Source: Brevundimonas sp. UBA5936
Lineage (GTDB): Bacteria; Pseudomonadota; Alphaproteobacteria; Caulobacterales; Caulobacteraceae
Length of the DNA stretch: 39,950 bases
Assembly: GCA_002430835.1 (NCBI GenBank)
Contig: DJDA01000049.1
Span: forward strand, 1-39,950
Direction of reading: 5' to 3'
Numbering within the stretch: the stretch's first letter is position 1; every line of letters starts with the position of its first letter. Below the pieces are notes generated by a model. It was not told the origin of the DNA, ran no database searches, and saw only the letters and a list, made by a program, of their open reading frames with translations. A program made the position numbers and the translations under genes. This document shows, piece after piece, positions 25,645 to 33,555 of the stretch.

Positions 25645-25679
25645 CAATTAGATATTTACATATTATATGCAAGTAATTG
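25645..25679. promoter_or_regulatory. AT-rich inverted repeat, candidate BigR/SqrR operator
   Basis: CAATTA (25645-25650) and TAATTG (25674-25679) bracket a core with CATAT-T-ATATG at 25659-25669. This is a striking AT island between the divergent dioxygenase and peroxiredoxin genes. On the minus strand it also contains TATAAT, so the repressor site and the promoter would overlap. Assignment to the ArsR protein encoded at 26361 is inference. Confidence 0.6.
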
Positions 25680-25722
25680 TTTTCGAGGTGCGCTGCGCCT
25701 CGGCTGCGCGTAGCCCTATGGC

Positions 25723-26364
25723 ATGGAAACCGACTCGATGACGGACACGCCTTTGCTGCGGCCTCTGCGGATCAATGAGGCGGCGCCGGATTTCGCCGCC
25801 CGCACGACGCGCGGCCAGCGTCGGCTGAGCGACTATCGCGGGCGCTGGCTGGCCTTCTTCTCGCACCCGGCGGACTTCACCCCGGTCTGCACCAGCGAGT
25901 TCATCGCCATGGCCCGGCGTCAGACGGACTTCACCGCCATCGGCTGCGAGCTGCTGGGCCTGTCGGTCGACAGCCTTTATTCCCATCTGGCCTGGCTGAA
26001 GGACATCCGCGACCGTTTCGGCGTGACGGTGGAGTTCCCGATCATCGAAGACCCCTCCATGGCCATCGCCCAGGCCTATGGGATGATTGACCCGGCGGCG
26101 CCGGACAGCGCCTCGGTGCGCGCCACCTTCGTCATCGACCCGAACGGCGTGGTGCGGGCGATCAGCTGGTATCCGATGAATGTCGGCCGTTCGGTCGAGG
26201 AGCTGCTGCGCCTGATCACGGCCCTGCAGGCGGCGGATCGGGAAGGGGCCTCGGCGCCCGAGGGCTGGACGCCGGGCGCGCCCATGCTTTCGGCGGCGCC
26301 GACCGACTTCGCCGATGTGCTGGCGGGCGACGACGCCTGGTATTATCAGCCGGGGCCGCGATGA
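25723..26364 (+). CDS. 1-Cys peroxiredoxin (Prx6 family)
   Basis: About 213 residues. The peroxidatic cysteine is C56 in SHPADFTPVCTSEF. The family segments LGLSVDSLYSHLAWLKDI, RATFVIDPNGVVRAISWYP and NVGRSVEELLRLI are present. The only other cysteine (C75 in AIGCELLGL) is not at a resolving position, so this is a 1-Cys enzyme reducing peroxides with an external thiol. ATGs at 25723 and 25738 are both possible. Its stop overlaps the start of the ArsR gene (ATGA), placing an antioxidant enzyme under the same control as sulfide oxidation. Confidence 0.9.
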   Translation: METDSMTDTPLLRPLRINEAAPDFAARTTRGQRRLSDYRGRWLAFFSHPADFTPVCTSEFIAMARRQTDFTAIGCELLGLSVDSLYSHLAWLKDIRDRFGVTVEFPIIEDPSMAIAQAYGMIDPAAPDSASVRATFVIDPNGVVRAISWYPMNVGRSVEELLRLITALQAADREGASAPEGWTPGAPMLSAAPTDFADVLAGDDAWYYQPGPR

Positions 26365-26771
26365 AGCCCGCCGATGCCGATCTGGAGCAGTTGAAGGCCG
26401 TCGCCCCCGAGGCGGCCGAACTTCTGCGGCAACTGGCCAACGCCAACCGCCTGCTGATCCTGTGCCATATCGCCGGACAGGAGCGCTCGGTCGGTCAGCT
26501 GGAACAGGATCTGGGCCTGCGCCAGCCGGGCCTGTCGCAACAGCTGGCCGAGCTGCGCCAGTCGGGGCTGGTGAAGACCCGGCGCGAGTCGCGCTCAATC
26601 TATTATTCGCTGGCCGACGAGCGGGCCGAGGCCGTCATGGCCATGCTGCACCGCATCTTCTGCGACGACCCCAGGGCCCTGACTGAGGCCGTGCGTCAGG
26701 AACGGACGGCGGACCAGGCGCGTCCCGGCGGGGACGCCGCCCGCTTCGCCCGGATCATCCCGCCGCGCTGA
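26361..26771 (+). CDS. ArsR-family persulfide sensor repressor (BigR/SqrR-like)
   Basis: A 136-residue winged-helix protein. Recognition helix region QPGLSQQLAELRQSGLV, wing RRESRSIYYSL. Two cysteines, C35 (LLILCHIAG) and C101 (RIFCDDP), are 66 residues apart. That is the same spacing as C42/C108 of BigR as I remember it, where persulfides form an intramolecular tetrasulfide and release DNA. No arsenic-type CVC motif is seen. It is translationally coupled to the peroxiredoxin and lies next to the sulfide operon, so derepression by persulfide is the expected control. Confidence 0.9.
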   Translation: MKPADADLEQLKAVAPEAAELLRQLANANRLLILCHIAGQERSVGQLEQDLGLRQPGLSQQLAELRQSGLVKTRRESRSIYYSLADERAEAVMAMLHRIFCDDPRALTEAVRQERTADQARPGGDAARFARIIPPR

Positions 26772-26812
26772 GCGGCGGCACTGCTTCATGCGACAAATCA
26801 GCGATTGAAGCT

Positions 26813-26831
26813 GACAGTGATTATCATTAAG
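26813..26831 (+). promoter_or_regulatory. Fur box upstream of the binding-protein gene
   Basis: GACAGTGATTATCATTAAG matches 14 of 19 positions of the classical GATAATGATAATCATTATC Fur consensus, by my alignment. It lies 54 bases upstream of the ATG at 26885. Confidence 0.7.
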
Positions 26832-26884
26832 CGTCGAGGCGAAGCGCCGCTGGCGTCGCTGGCGAATGGGCGGAGATCGGGTCG

Positions 26885-28024
26885 ATGGTCGAGGTGAGGT
26901 TGGGACGTCGGGCCCTGCTGCTGGGCGCCGCCGCCCTGATGGCGACCGGGGCCGCCGCCTGCACGCGCCGCGACGCGGCCGCGCCGACCTCCTTGCTGAC
27001 CGACCTGCGCGACCGGCCGCTGGCGATCACCCCGCCGGTGACGAAGCTGTCGATCGACGACAGCCGCTTCCTGATCGCCCTGTCGCTGATCCATCCCGAT
27101 CCGGTCAGCCTGCTGGCCGCCTGGGCGGGCGACGTGAACCGCCTCAGCCCGGACATCTACGCCGCCTATCTTGAGAAAACCCCGGCGCTGGCGAGCTTGC
27201 CTAAGACGCCGAGTTCGGCCGCCGCCTTCAACGTCGAGGCGGTGCTGGGCGCCCAGCCGCAGGTGGCCCTGGTGTCGCTGGATTCCGGCCCGACCGACGC
27301 CCAGACCGCCCAGTTGGAGCAGGCGGGCGTGCGCGTGGCCTATATCGACTTCTTCCAGCACCCGTTTGAGAACCAGCCGCGCAGCCTGAGCCTGCTGGGG
27401 TCTATGATCGGCCGCGAAGAACAGGCCGAGGCCTACAACGCCTTCCGCGCCGCCCGGTTGAAGGTCATCTCCGACCGCGTGGCCGGCCTGAAGGACGAGC
27501 AGAAGCCGACCGTCTTCCTGGAGGCCCACGCGGGCAACGGGCCGGATTGCTGCAACTCGGTCGGGGCCGGGAACATCGGCGACTATCTGACCTTCGTCGG
27601 CGCCCGCAACATCGGCGCCGAGGTGCTGAAACAGCCGTCGGGCAAGCTGAACCTGGAGTTCGTGGTCGAGCGCGATCCCGACATCTACATCGCCACCGGC
27701 GGTCCGCATCTGGAGAAGACCGGCGGCTTCGTCGTCGGCCCGAAATACGACGCCGAGACCTCGCGCGCTTCGCTGCGCCGCGTGGCCGGGCGGCGCGGCC
27801 TGTCGACCCTGAAGGCGGTGCGCGAGGGCAAGGTGCACGGCCTGTCGCACCAGCTGATCAACTCGCCCATCGACATCGTCGCCACCGAGGTGCTGGCCAA
27901 GTGGATCCAGCCCGAACTGTTCGCCGATCTGGACCCGCGCGCGACGCTGGACACGATCAACAAGGACTTCCTGGCCGTCCCCTATCGCGGAGACTACTGG
28001 ACCGACCTGGTCCCGGCCGCCTGA
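26885..28024 (+). CDS. Iron-siderophore ABC transporter, periplasmic binding protein
   Basis: A 379-residue protein with an N-terminal export signal, LGRRALLLGAAALMATGAAAC. The double Arg suggests Tat export, and the final Cys could be a weak lipobox. The rest has the two-lobed helical-backbone form of FepB/FecB/BtuF-type proteins (PQVALVSLDSG, DIYIATGG, DIVATEVLAKWI). A vicinal Cys pair in GPDCCNSVG is unusual. A Fur box precedes it and a YncE-like propeller gene follows 35 bases later. The ATPase and permease that should partner it lie on the other strand at 29387-31227. Substrate is inferred as a ferric siderophore. Confidence 0.85.
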   Translation: MVEVRLGRRALLLGAAALMATGAAACTRRDAAAPTSLLTDLRDRPLAITPPVTKLSIDDSRFLIALSLIHPDPVSLLAAWAGDVNRLSPDIYAAYLEKTPALASLPKTPSSAAAFNVEAVLGAQPQVALVSLDSGPTDAQTAQLEQAGVRVAYIDFFQHPFENQPRSLSLLGSMIGREEQAEAYNAFRAARLKVISDRVAGLKDEQKPTVFLEAHAGNGPDCCNSVGAGNIGDYLTFVGARNIGAEVLKQPSGKLNLEFVVERDPDIYIATGGPHLEKTGGFVVGPKYDAETSRASLRRVAGRRGLSTLKAVREGKVHGLSHQLINSPIDIVATEVLAKWIQPELFADLDPRATLDTINKDFLAVPYRGDYWTDLVPAA

Positions 28025-28059
28025 TTTCATCCCTTTAAGCGCATTTCCGGAGAACCGTC

Positions 28060-29130
28060 ATGATCACCCTTCGCAACGGCATTCTGACCGCCGCCGCCTT
28101 CGCCGCCCTGGCGATGGCGTCGACCGCCTCGGCCCAGACGATCGAGAAGACCGTCAAGGTCGCCCCCGGCGGCCTGTACGAGATCGTCTTCAACCCGGCC
28201 GACAACGACCTCTATGTCGCCGCCGTCGGCCCGCGCGGCGCCAACCAGGCCCAGATCGTCCGCCTGCAGGGCCAGACGCTGGCGCCGGAATCCTCGGTCG
28301 ACGTCTCGGCCAACCCGCTCTACGGCCTGAACCTGAACACCCGCACCCAGGTGCTGTACGGCACCGACACCCGCGCGGGCGCGGTCACGGCCATCAACGC
28401 CCGCACCGGAGAAGTGATCGCCACCATCCGCAACGGCGACGAAGAAGGCGCCCACGTCCGCCAGGTCGTCGTCGATGAGGCGAACAACAAGGTCTATGTC
28501 AGCGTCGTCGGCGGCGAGGCGGGCGACGCCTCCAAGCCAAACCTGATCTGGGTCATCGACGGCGCGACCAACACGGTCGAACGCACCATCACCGCCACGG
28601 TCGGCGGCCTGACCGGCGCGGCGCTCGATCCCGCGACCAACCGCCTCTACGTCACGGGCATGAGCAGCAATGAAGTCGCCGCCATCGACCTGACCACCGG
28701 CGAGACTGTCGGCAAATGGCCGTCGCACGGCGACTCGACCATCAACGTCGCCGTCGATTCCGAAGGCCGCCGCCTGTTCGTCGCCAATCAGAAGTCGGGC
28801 GAGCTGACGGTGCTGAACGCCGACACCGGCGCCCTGATCCACAAGGTCGCCACCGGCGCGGGCGCCCTGAGCGTCGCCTACAACGGCGCGGTCAAGCAGA
28901 TCTACGTCGCCAACCGCCAGGCGGGCACGGTGACGGTGCTGGATTCGGACACCTATGCGGTGAAGGCGAACCTGGAGACGGGCACCTTCCCCCAGACCAT
29001 CGCCATCGACCGCGCGACCAACGCCGTCTACGTCTCGAACAAGGCCCGCGGCCTGCCGCGCGGCGCCCCGGCCGGCACGCCGGTCCCGGTTGACCCGACC
29101 GGCGACGTGGTGACGCTGATCCGTCCGTAA
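28060..29130 (+). CDS. Exported YncE-like beta-propeller protein
   Basis: A 356-residue protein with a Sec signal peptide (cleavage near ASAQ at residue 25) and about seven YVTN-type blades: NDLYVAAVG, NKVYVSVVG, NRLYVTGMS, RRLFVANQKSGELTVLNADTG, KQIYVANRQAGTVTVLDSD and NAVYVSNKA. It resembles E. coli YncE, a periplasmic iron-regulated propeller encoded beside the TonB receptor gene yncD. Role not established; it could bind a ligand or DNA. It follows the binding-protein gene and presumably shares its Fur box. Start at 28060 after GGAGAA. Confidence 0.88.
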   Translation: MITLRNGILTAAAFAALAMASTASAQTIEKTVKVAPGGLYEIVFNPADNDLYVAAVGPRGANQAQIVRLQGQTLAPESSVDVSANPLYGLNLNTRTQVLYGTDTRAGAVTAINARTGEVIATIRNGDEEGAHVRQVVVDEANNKVYVSVVGGEAGDASKPNLIWVIDGATNTVERTITATVGGLTGAALDPATNRLYVTGMSSNEVAAIDLTTGETVGKWPSHGDSTINVAVDSEGRRLFVANQKSGELTVLNADTGALIHKVATGAGALSVAYNGAVKQIYVANRQAGTVTVLDSDTYAVKANLETGTFPQTIAIDRATNAVYVSNKARGLPRGAPAGTPVPVDPTGDVVTLIRP

Positions 29131-29141
29131 GACTATTGGCA

Positions 29142-29381
29142 GCCCTCTCCCGGTGGGAGAGGGCTTGAACCTCCAAGAGCGAAGCGATTGGCGAAGGCGA
29201 CCCGTAGGGCGACGCGTAGCAGCCAAAGGGTGAGGGTTCTCGGGTGAAGTCGGCCGAAAGGCCGTGTTGCTGAAGCTGGTGCTGCGGCTTGCGCCGAAGG
29301 CAAGGACGGAACCCTCACCCTTTCGCGCCAGAGCGACGGCTGCGCCGCCGCGCGCTCAAGCCCTCTCCCATCGGGAGAGGG
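29142..29381. repeat. Inverted pair of intergenic repeats (CCCTCTCCC / GGGTGAGGG type)
   Basis: The outer arms GCCCTCTCCC...GGGAGAGGGCTTGA (29142-29168) and TCAAGCCCTCTCCC...GGGAGAGGG (29356-29381) are reverse complements, each a hairpin by itself. The inner arms AAAGGGTGAGGGTTC (29225-29239) and GAACCCTCACCCTTT (29311-29325) also pair. The element fills the 256-base gap between two converging genes and may stop transcription from both. No gene is seen in the gap. Confidence 0.75.
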
Positions 29382-29386
29382 AAGCT

Positions 29387-30172
29387 CTAGCTCAGCACGT
29401 CGTCGATCATGACCTGCAGCGCGCCGCGGTCGCAGCGCTGAACGCGGGCCGAGACGCGATAGACCTCTGCCAGGATATCGGGCGTGATCGCCTCGTCGGG
29501 CGTCCCGAAGGCGACCAACCGCCCCTTGGCCATGACGGCGATCCGGTCCGAGACGCGCGCCGCCGCCTGCAGGTCGTGCAGGACGATCATCACCGTCATG
29601 CCCCGCTCGGCCGCCGCCTCGCGCGCCAGGTCGAGCACGCGCAGCTGATAGTGCAGGTCCAGCGCGCTGGTCGGCTCGTCCAGCAGCAGCAGGCGCGGCT
29701 CGCGCGCCAGAGCCTGCGCCAGACCCGCCAGCTGTTTCTGACCACCCGACAGCCGGTCCAGTCGCTGTCCGGCCAGAGCCTCGGCGTTGATGCGTTGCAG
29801 CACCTCATAGGCGCGCTCGGCCGCCTGGGCGTCGGTGTAGACGGCGCCGCGCAGGGGCGTGGCGCGGATCGAGGCGACCACCGTCTCCAGCACCGTCAGG
29901 GCCACGCCCTGCGGCAGGGTCTGCGGCATGTAAGTGACGCGCTTGGCCCGGTCGGCCAGCGACAGCCGGGTCAGTTCGGCTTCGTCCAGCCGGATCGAGC
30001 CGTGCGCCGGGATCAGGCCCGCCAGACTGCGCAGCAGGGTGCTCTTGCCCGCGCCGTTGGGGCCGACGACGGAGACGACTTCGCCCGCGGTCAGGGGCGG
30101 CAGGCTGAAGCCGCTGATGATGGGCTGGCCGCCGTAACCGGCGTCGAGGCCGCTGATCGACAGGTCGCTCAT
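29387..30172 (-). CDS. Iron-siderophore ABC transporter ATPase (FepC-like)
   Basis: A 261-residue ABC ATPase. Walker A is GPNGAGKST (about residues 38-46), the signature motif is LSGGQKQLAGLAQAL, Walker B is LLLLDEPTSALD, and the switch His is in IVLHDLQAA. Closest in type to FepC/FhuC/BtuD. The ATG overlaps the end of the permease gene by four bases, so the two are coupled. It powers import of the substrate delivered by the binding protein at 26885. Confidence 0.94.
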   Translation of the reverse strand: MSDLSISGLDAGYGGQPIISGFSLPPLTAGEVVSVVGPNGAGKSTLLRSLAGLIPAHGSIRLDEAELTRLSLADRAKRVTYMPQTLPQGVALTVLETVVASIRATPLRGAVYTDAQAAERAYEVLQRINAEALAGQRLDRLSGGQKQLAGLAQALAREPRLLLLDEPTSALDLHYQLRVLDLAREAAAERGMTVMIVLHDLQAAARVSDRIAVMAKGRLVAFGTPDEAITPDILAEVYRVSARVQRCDRGALQVMIDDVLS

Positions 30173-31227
30173 GCCCGGCCTCCGTTGCGGAAGATCAGCA
30201 GCAGGAAGACCGGCACCCCGATGACGGCGGTGACGATGCCGACGGGCATCAGCACGCCCGGCACGATGATCTTGGACGCCGCCGAGGCCAGCGACATGAT
30301 GACCGCCCCGGCCAGCACGCTGGCGGGCAGGAAGTAGCGGTGATCCTCGCCCACCAGCAGGCGGGCGATGTGCGGTCCGACCAGTCCGATGAAGCCGATG
30401 GCGCCGACGAAGGCCACGGCGGTCGCCGACAGCAGGCTGACCCGCAGCAGAGACAGGAAGCGCAGACGCTTCACATCGACGCCGAAACTCATGGCCCGGT
30501 CCTCGCCCAGCCGCAGCGCCGTCAGTGCGCGCGACGACAGAAGCGAGAAGGGCGTGACCGCGACCAGCACGACCGCCAGGGCCGCGACATTGCTCCAGGT
30601 CGCGCGCGACAGCGACCCCATGGTCCAGAACACCAGCTGCTGCAGCGCCTCGGCCGAGGACAGGAACTGCACCAGCGCCGTCAGGGCGTTGAAGGCGAAA
30701 ACGAGCGCGATGCCGAATAGGACGATGCTCTCGATCCCCGACCCCTTCATCCGCGCCAGAGCCTGCAGCGCCAGCACCGAACCGAAGGCGAAGACGAAGG
30801 CGTTCAGCGGCACTAGCCAGTCGGCCCCGATGAAGGACGATCCCAGACCCAGCACGATGGCCAGCGAAGCCCCGAACGAGGCCGCCGAGGAGACGCCCAG
30901 CGTAAAGGGGCTGGCCAGCGGATTGTTCAGCACCGTCTGCATCTCGGCGCCCGCCAGGGCCAGGGCCGCGCCGACCATCATCGCCATCAGGGCATAAGGC
31001 AGGCGCACCTGCCAGACGATGGCCTGCTGGGCCGTGCTCAGGCTGGACGGATCAAACACCCCTTGCAGCACCGTCAGGGGCGAGATCGACGACGGACCGG
31101 TGGCGATGTCCAGCAGCAGGGCCGCCGCCGCCAGCGCGGCCAGAACGGCGATGGCGAACAGCTTGGTCCGCGCGCTTCTGGAATAGGCGACGACCGCCTC
31201 GGGCACGGCGTTTTCAGCGTTCGCCAA
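30169..31227 (-). CDS. Iron-siderophore ABC transporter permease (FecCD family)
   Basis: About 352 residues with some nine or ten membrane helices. FecCD signatures are NNPLASPFTLGVSSAASFGASL, TWSNVAALAVVLV and AFVGAIGFIGLVGPHIARLL. The frame is open to a TTG at 31269, but I prefer the TTG at 31227, because GGAG lies 8 bases before it and a Fur-box-like site lies just upstream. As a fused or single permease it would work as a homodimer with the ATPase. Divergent from the esterase gene. Confidence 0.9.
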   Translation of the reverse strand: MANAENAVPEAVVAYSRSARTKLFAIAVLAALAAAALLLDIATGPSSISPLTVLQGVFDPSSLSTAQQAIVWQVRLPYALMAMMVGAALALAGAEMQTVLNNPLASPFTLGVSSAASFGASLAIVLGLGSSFIGADWLVPLNAFVFAFGSVLALQALARMKGSGIESIVLFGIALVFAFNALTALVQFLSSAEALQQLVFWTMGSLSRATWSNVAALAVVLVAVTPFSLLSSRALTALRLGEDRAMSFGVDVKRLRFLSLLRVSLLSATAVAFVGAIGFIGLVGPHIARLLVGEDHRYFLPASVLAGAVIMSLASAASKIIVPGVLMPVGIVTAVIGVPVFLLLIFRNGGRA

Positions 31228-31244
31228 TTCACGAACTCCACTCA

Positions 31245-31260
31245 GAGAATGCGTCGCAAT
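31245..31260. promoter_or_regulatory. Fur-box-like site between permease and esterase
   Basis: GAGAATGCGTCGCAAT on the plus strand closely resembles GAGAATGAATTGCAAC upstream of the MFS gene at 38161. It sits in the short divergent interval and could control both the permease-ATPase unit and the esterase. Confidence 0.5.
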
Positions 31261-31294
31261 ACATATCAATGGCCAGATAGGCTAGGGTGGCCGT

Positions 31295-32065
31295 ATGACG
31301 CTGACCTCGCCCGCCCCTGCCGACCCGTCCCAGAAGGACGCGGCTCCCGACACGACCCAGCCCTACGCCATCCGCCTGCCCGCTGTCGATGGCGCGCCCG
31401 CCGTGGACGTGCGGGTGGCGACGCCGCAGGGCGAACGGCCGCCCGGCGGCTGGCCGGTTCTGGTGCTGCTGGAGGGGGAGGCCTTCTTCGATACGGCCGC
31501 CCAGGTGTCCGGACGGCTGCTGCGGCGCTCGGCCAAGACGCGGGTGGATGCGATGATGACGGCGGGCGTCAGCCTGTCGGGCGTTGCCGATCGCGTCGCC
31601 GCCTACGCCTTCACGCCGGGGCCGCAGGGCCAGACGCCCGAGCCCCGCGGCGCGGCCCTGCTGGCGCGGCTGACGACGGAAGTGCTGCCGCAGCTGACGG
31701 CCCTGGGCGCTGATCCCGAGCAGGCGGTGCTGATGGGCCATTCCATGTCGGGCCTTTTCGTCCTGGAGGCGCGCGCCGCCGGAGCGCCCTTCGCCCGCTA
31801 CGCCGCGATCAGCCCGTCGATCTGGTGGAACCCGGCGGTGGTCGCCGCCCAGCCCGAGAGCGCGAACCTGCTGGTCGCAGTCGGCGCCCGTGAGGAGATG
31901 GAGGGGCTGCCGCCCGCGCACCTGGGCCGGCGCATGGTCTCCAACGCCCGCGATCTGGAGGCCCGTGGGGCGAGCCTGCGGGTGCTGGAGGACGAGGATC
32001 ACGGCTCGACGCCCTATGCGGCCTTGCCGACCGTGCTGCGCTTCGCCGCGCCTTATCGAGGCTAG
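31295..32065 (+). CDS. IroE/Fes-like siderophore esterase (alpha/beta hydrolase)
   Basis: A 256-residue alpha/beta hydrolase with nucleophile S150 in VLMGHSMSGLFVLEA, the SPSIWWNP segment typical of the esterase D / IroE group, and a catalytic His in DEDHGSTPY. No clear signal peptide, so it is probably cytoplasmic like Fes. IroE and Fes hydrolyse the ester backbone of enterobactin-type siderophores so iron can be released. Here the gene lies between a ferric-siderophore permease and propeller/TonB receptor genes, which supports that role. The siderophore itself is unknown. Confidence 0.85.
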   Translation: MTLTSPAPADPSQKDAAPDTTQPYAIRLPAVDGAPAVDVRVATPQGERPPGGWPVLVLLEGEAFFDTAAQVSGRLLRRSAKTRVDAMMTAGVSLSGVADRVAAYAFTPGPQGQTPEPRGAALLARLTTEVLPQLTALGADPEQAVLMGHSMSGLFVLEARAAGAPFARYAAISPSIWWNPAVVAAQPESANLLVAVGAREEMEGLPPAHLGRRMVSNARDLEARGASLRVLEDEDHGSTPYAALPTVLRFAAPYRG

Positions 32066-32083
32066 TCGGCGCGGCAAGAAAAA

Positions 32084-32108
32084 AGCCCCCGCGCCGGGCG
32101 CGGGGGCT
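32084..32108 (-). terminator. Rho-independent terminator after the large propeller gene
   Basis: A stem of about 11 bp (AGCCCCCGCGC with GCGCGGGGGCT) and a 3-nt loop. Read on the minus strand it runs into six Ts, seven bases after the stop of the gene ending at 32116. Confidence 0.9.
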
Positions 32109-32115
32109 GTTCGGA

Positions 32116-33537
32116 TCAACGCGCCGGGCGGATGCGCAGCACGGAGTCGTTTCCGTCCGTGGTCCAGCCGGACTTGACCGCGACATAGACGTTGCCGCGA
32201 CCATCGGTCGAGACGTGGTTCGCCACCGGCGGGGCCGGCAGGTTGGCGACGATGCGGCCGTCGACGTCCGTCACCGTCACCGTGCCCGCGCCGAAGGTGC
32301 TGACGAAGGCGCGACGCGACTTCGGCTCGAACACCACGTTCAGGGCGCCCGCGCCGACCGGGGTGTCGGCCACGACCGAGCCGTCCGAACCGTTCAGCAC
32401 CACCAGGTTATCGGTGCCTTGGGCTGCGACGAAGATGCGGTCGGTCTGCGGATCGTGCGAGACGCCGATTACGCTGCGCGCGCCAGGCACGCGGAAGACG
32501 TTCAGCACGGTGTCGGCGGCGGCGTCGATGACGGCGACCTCATTGGTCGAGTTGGAGGCGACGTACAGGCGGCGCGCTTCGCGGTCGTAGGAGACGCTGG
32601 CGGCCGAGAAGGTCTCGCCGCGCACGGTCGAGTCGATCTTGATCCGCTTGGCGACCGTCAGGGCGGCGGTGTCGAACACCACGACCTCGGGCTCGAAGGT
32701 GGCGCTGGCGTAGGCCTTGCCGTGCTCTTCGTCGATCACGACGTCGCGGGCGTGGTTGACCGTGCCCGGCTCGAACTGGCGCACCAGCGACAGGTCCGAC
32801 TGGCGGTAGACGGCGACCGTGTTCTGACGGCTGTTCGAGACCCAGACGGTGTCGTTGGCGTCGTCGACGCCGACGCCGTAGACGGCGAAGACGCCGCCGT
32901 CCTGGGGCTGGCCGTCGCGGCCGGTGCGGCCCGGCGCGGCGGCCGGGGTGACGCGGGCCTCGACCGCCAGGGTGTCGGCGTTCAGGCGCAGCAGCTCCGA
33001 CTGGCGCACCGGCGGGCGGCCGACCGCCGAGGTGGCGAAGACGGCGTTGCGCTTGGCGCTATAGGCGGTCTGGTACAGGCCGCGCGTCGGCTGGATGCTG
33101 GTGATCCGATAGGCCGCTTCATTCGACAGCGGCACGTTCGGCGAGATCTTCAGATCGGCCAGGACGGCGTTGTAGGGCGATTGCGACACCGCCACGATCG
33201 GGTGGTTGCCGGGCTGGGCGTTCGCCGGCAGCGTCAGGCGCGCTTCGAAGCCGCCCTCGGCGTTGGCCGTGATCGGGCCGGTCGACAGCGGCGTCTGGCC
33301 GTACATCAGGACGATGCTCTGGCCCGGATGGAAGCCGCGGCCATTGGCCACGACCGGGCCGCCCGGCAGGACGGGCTTGCCGCGCTCGCCGGACGAGAAG
33401 CCGACCTGGCCGCCGTCCAGGCGTTCGGGCGCCGAGAACAGGGCCTGGGCCGAAGCCAGGGTCGGAACGGCGACGGCCGAAGCCGCCAGGAGCGCGCCGA
33501 GGGCGGCGCCGCGAAGGGATTTGCGTAGGGTAGTCAT
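32116..33537 (-). CDS. Large exported beta-propeller protein with N-terminal Ig-like domain
   Basis: A 473-residue protein with a Sec signal peptide (cleavage near LASAQ, residue 30). The first domain (about 35-135) is rich in Gly/Pro beta sequence (VVANGRGFHPGQSIVLMYG), like an IPT/TIG or Ig fold. YVTN-type blades follow to the end (DTVWVSNSRQNTVAVYRQSD, GKAYASATFEPEVVVFDTA, RRLYVASNSTNEVAVIDAA, DRIFVAAQGTDNLVVLNGSD, RRAFVSTFGAGTVTVTDVDG). Related in kind to the YncE-like protein at 28060 but longer. It lies 18 bases after the TonB receptor gene on the same strand, so the two are co-transcribed. Confidence 0.88.
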   Translation of the reverse strand: MTTLRKSLRGAALGALLAASAVAVPTLASAQALFSAPERLDGGQVGFSSGERGKPVLPGGPVVANGRGFHPGQSIVLMYGQTPLSTGPITANAEGGFEARLTLPANAQPGNHPIVAVSQSPYNAVLADLKISPNVPLSNEAAYRITSIQPTRGLYQTAYSAKRNAVFATSAVGRPPVRQSELLRLNADTLAVEARVTPAAAPGRTGRDGQPQDGGVFAVYGVGVDDANDTVWVSNSRQNTVAVYRQSDLSLVRQFEPGTVNHARDVVIDEEHGKAYASATFEPEVVVFDTAALTVAKRIKIDSTVRGETFSAASVSYDREARRLYVASNSTNEVAVIDAAADTVLNVFRVPGARSVIGVSHDPQTDRIFVAAQGTDNLVVLNGSDGSVVADTPVGAGALNVVFEPKSRRAFVSTFGAGTVTVTDVDGRIVANLPAPPVANHVSTDGRGNVYVAVKSGWTTDGNDSVLRIRPAR

Positions 33538-33555
33538 GATCGCAGTTTCTCCGGA

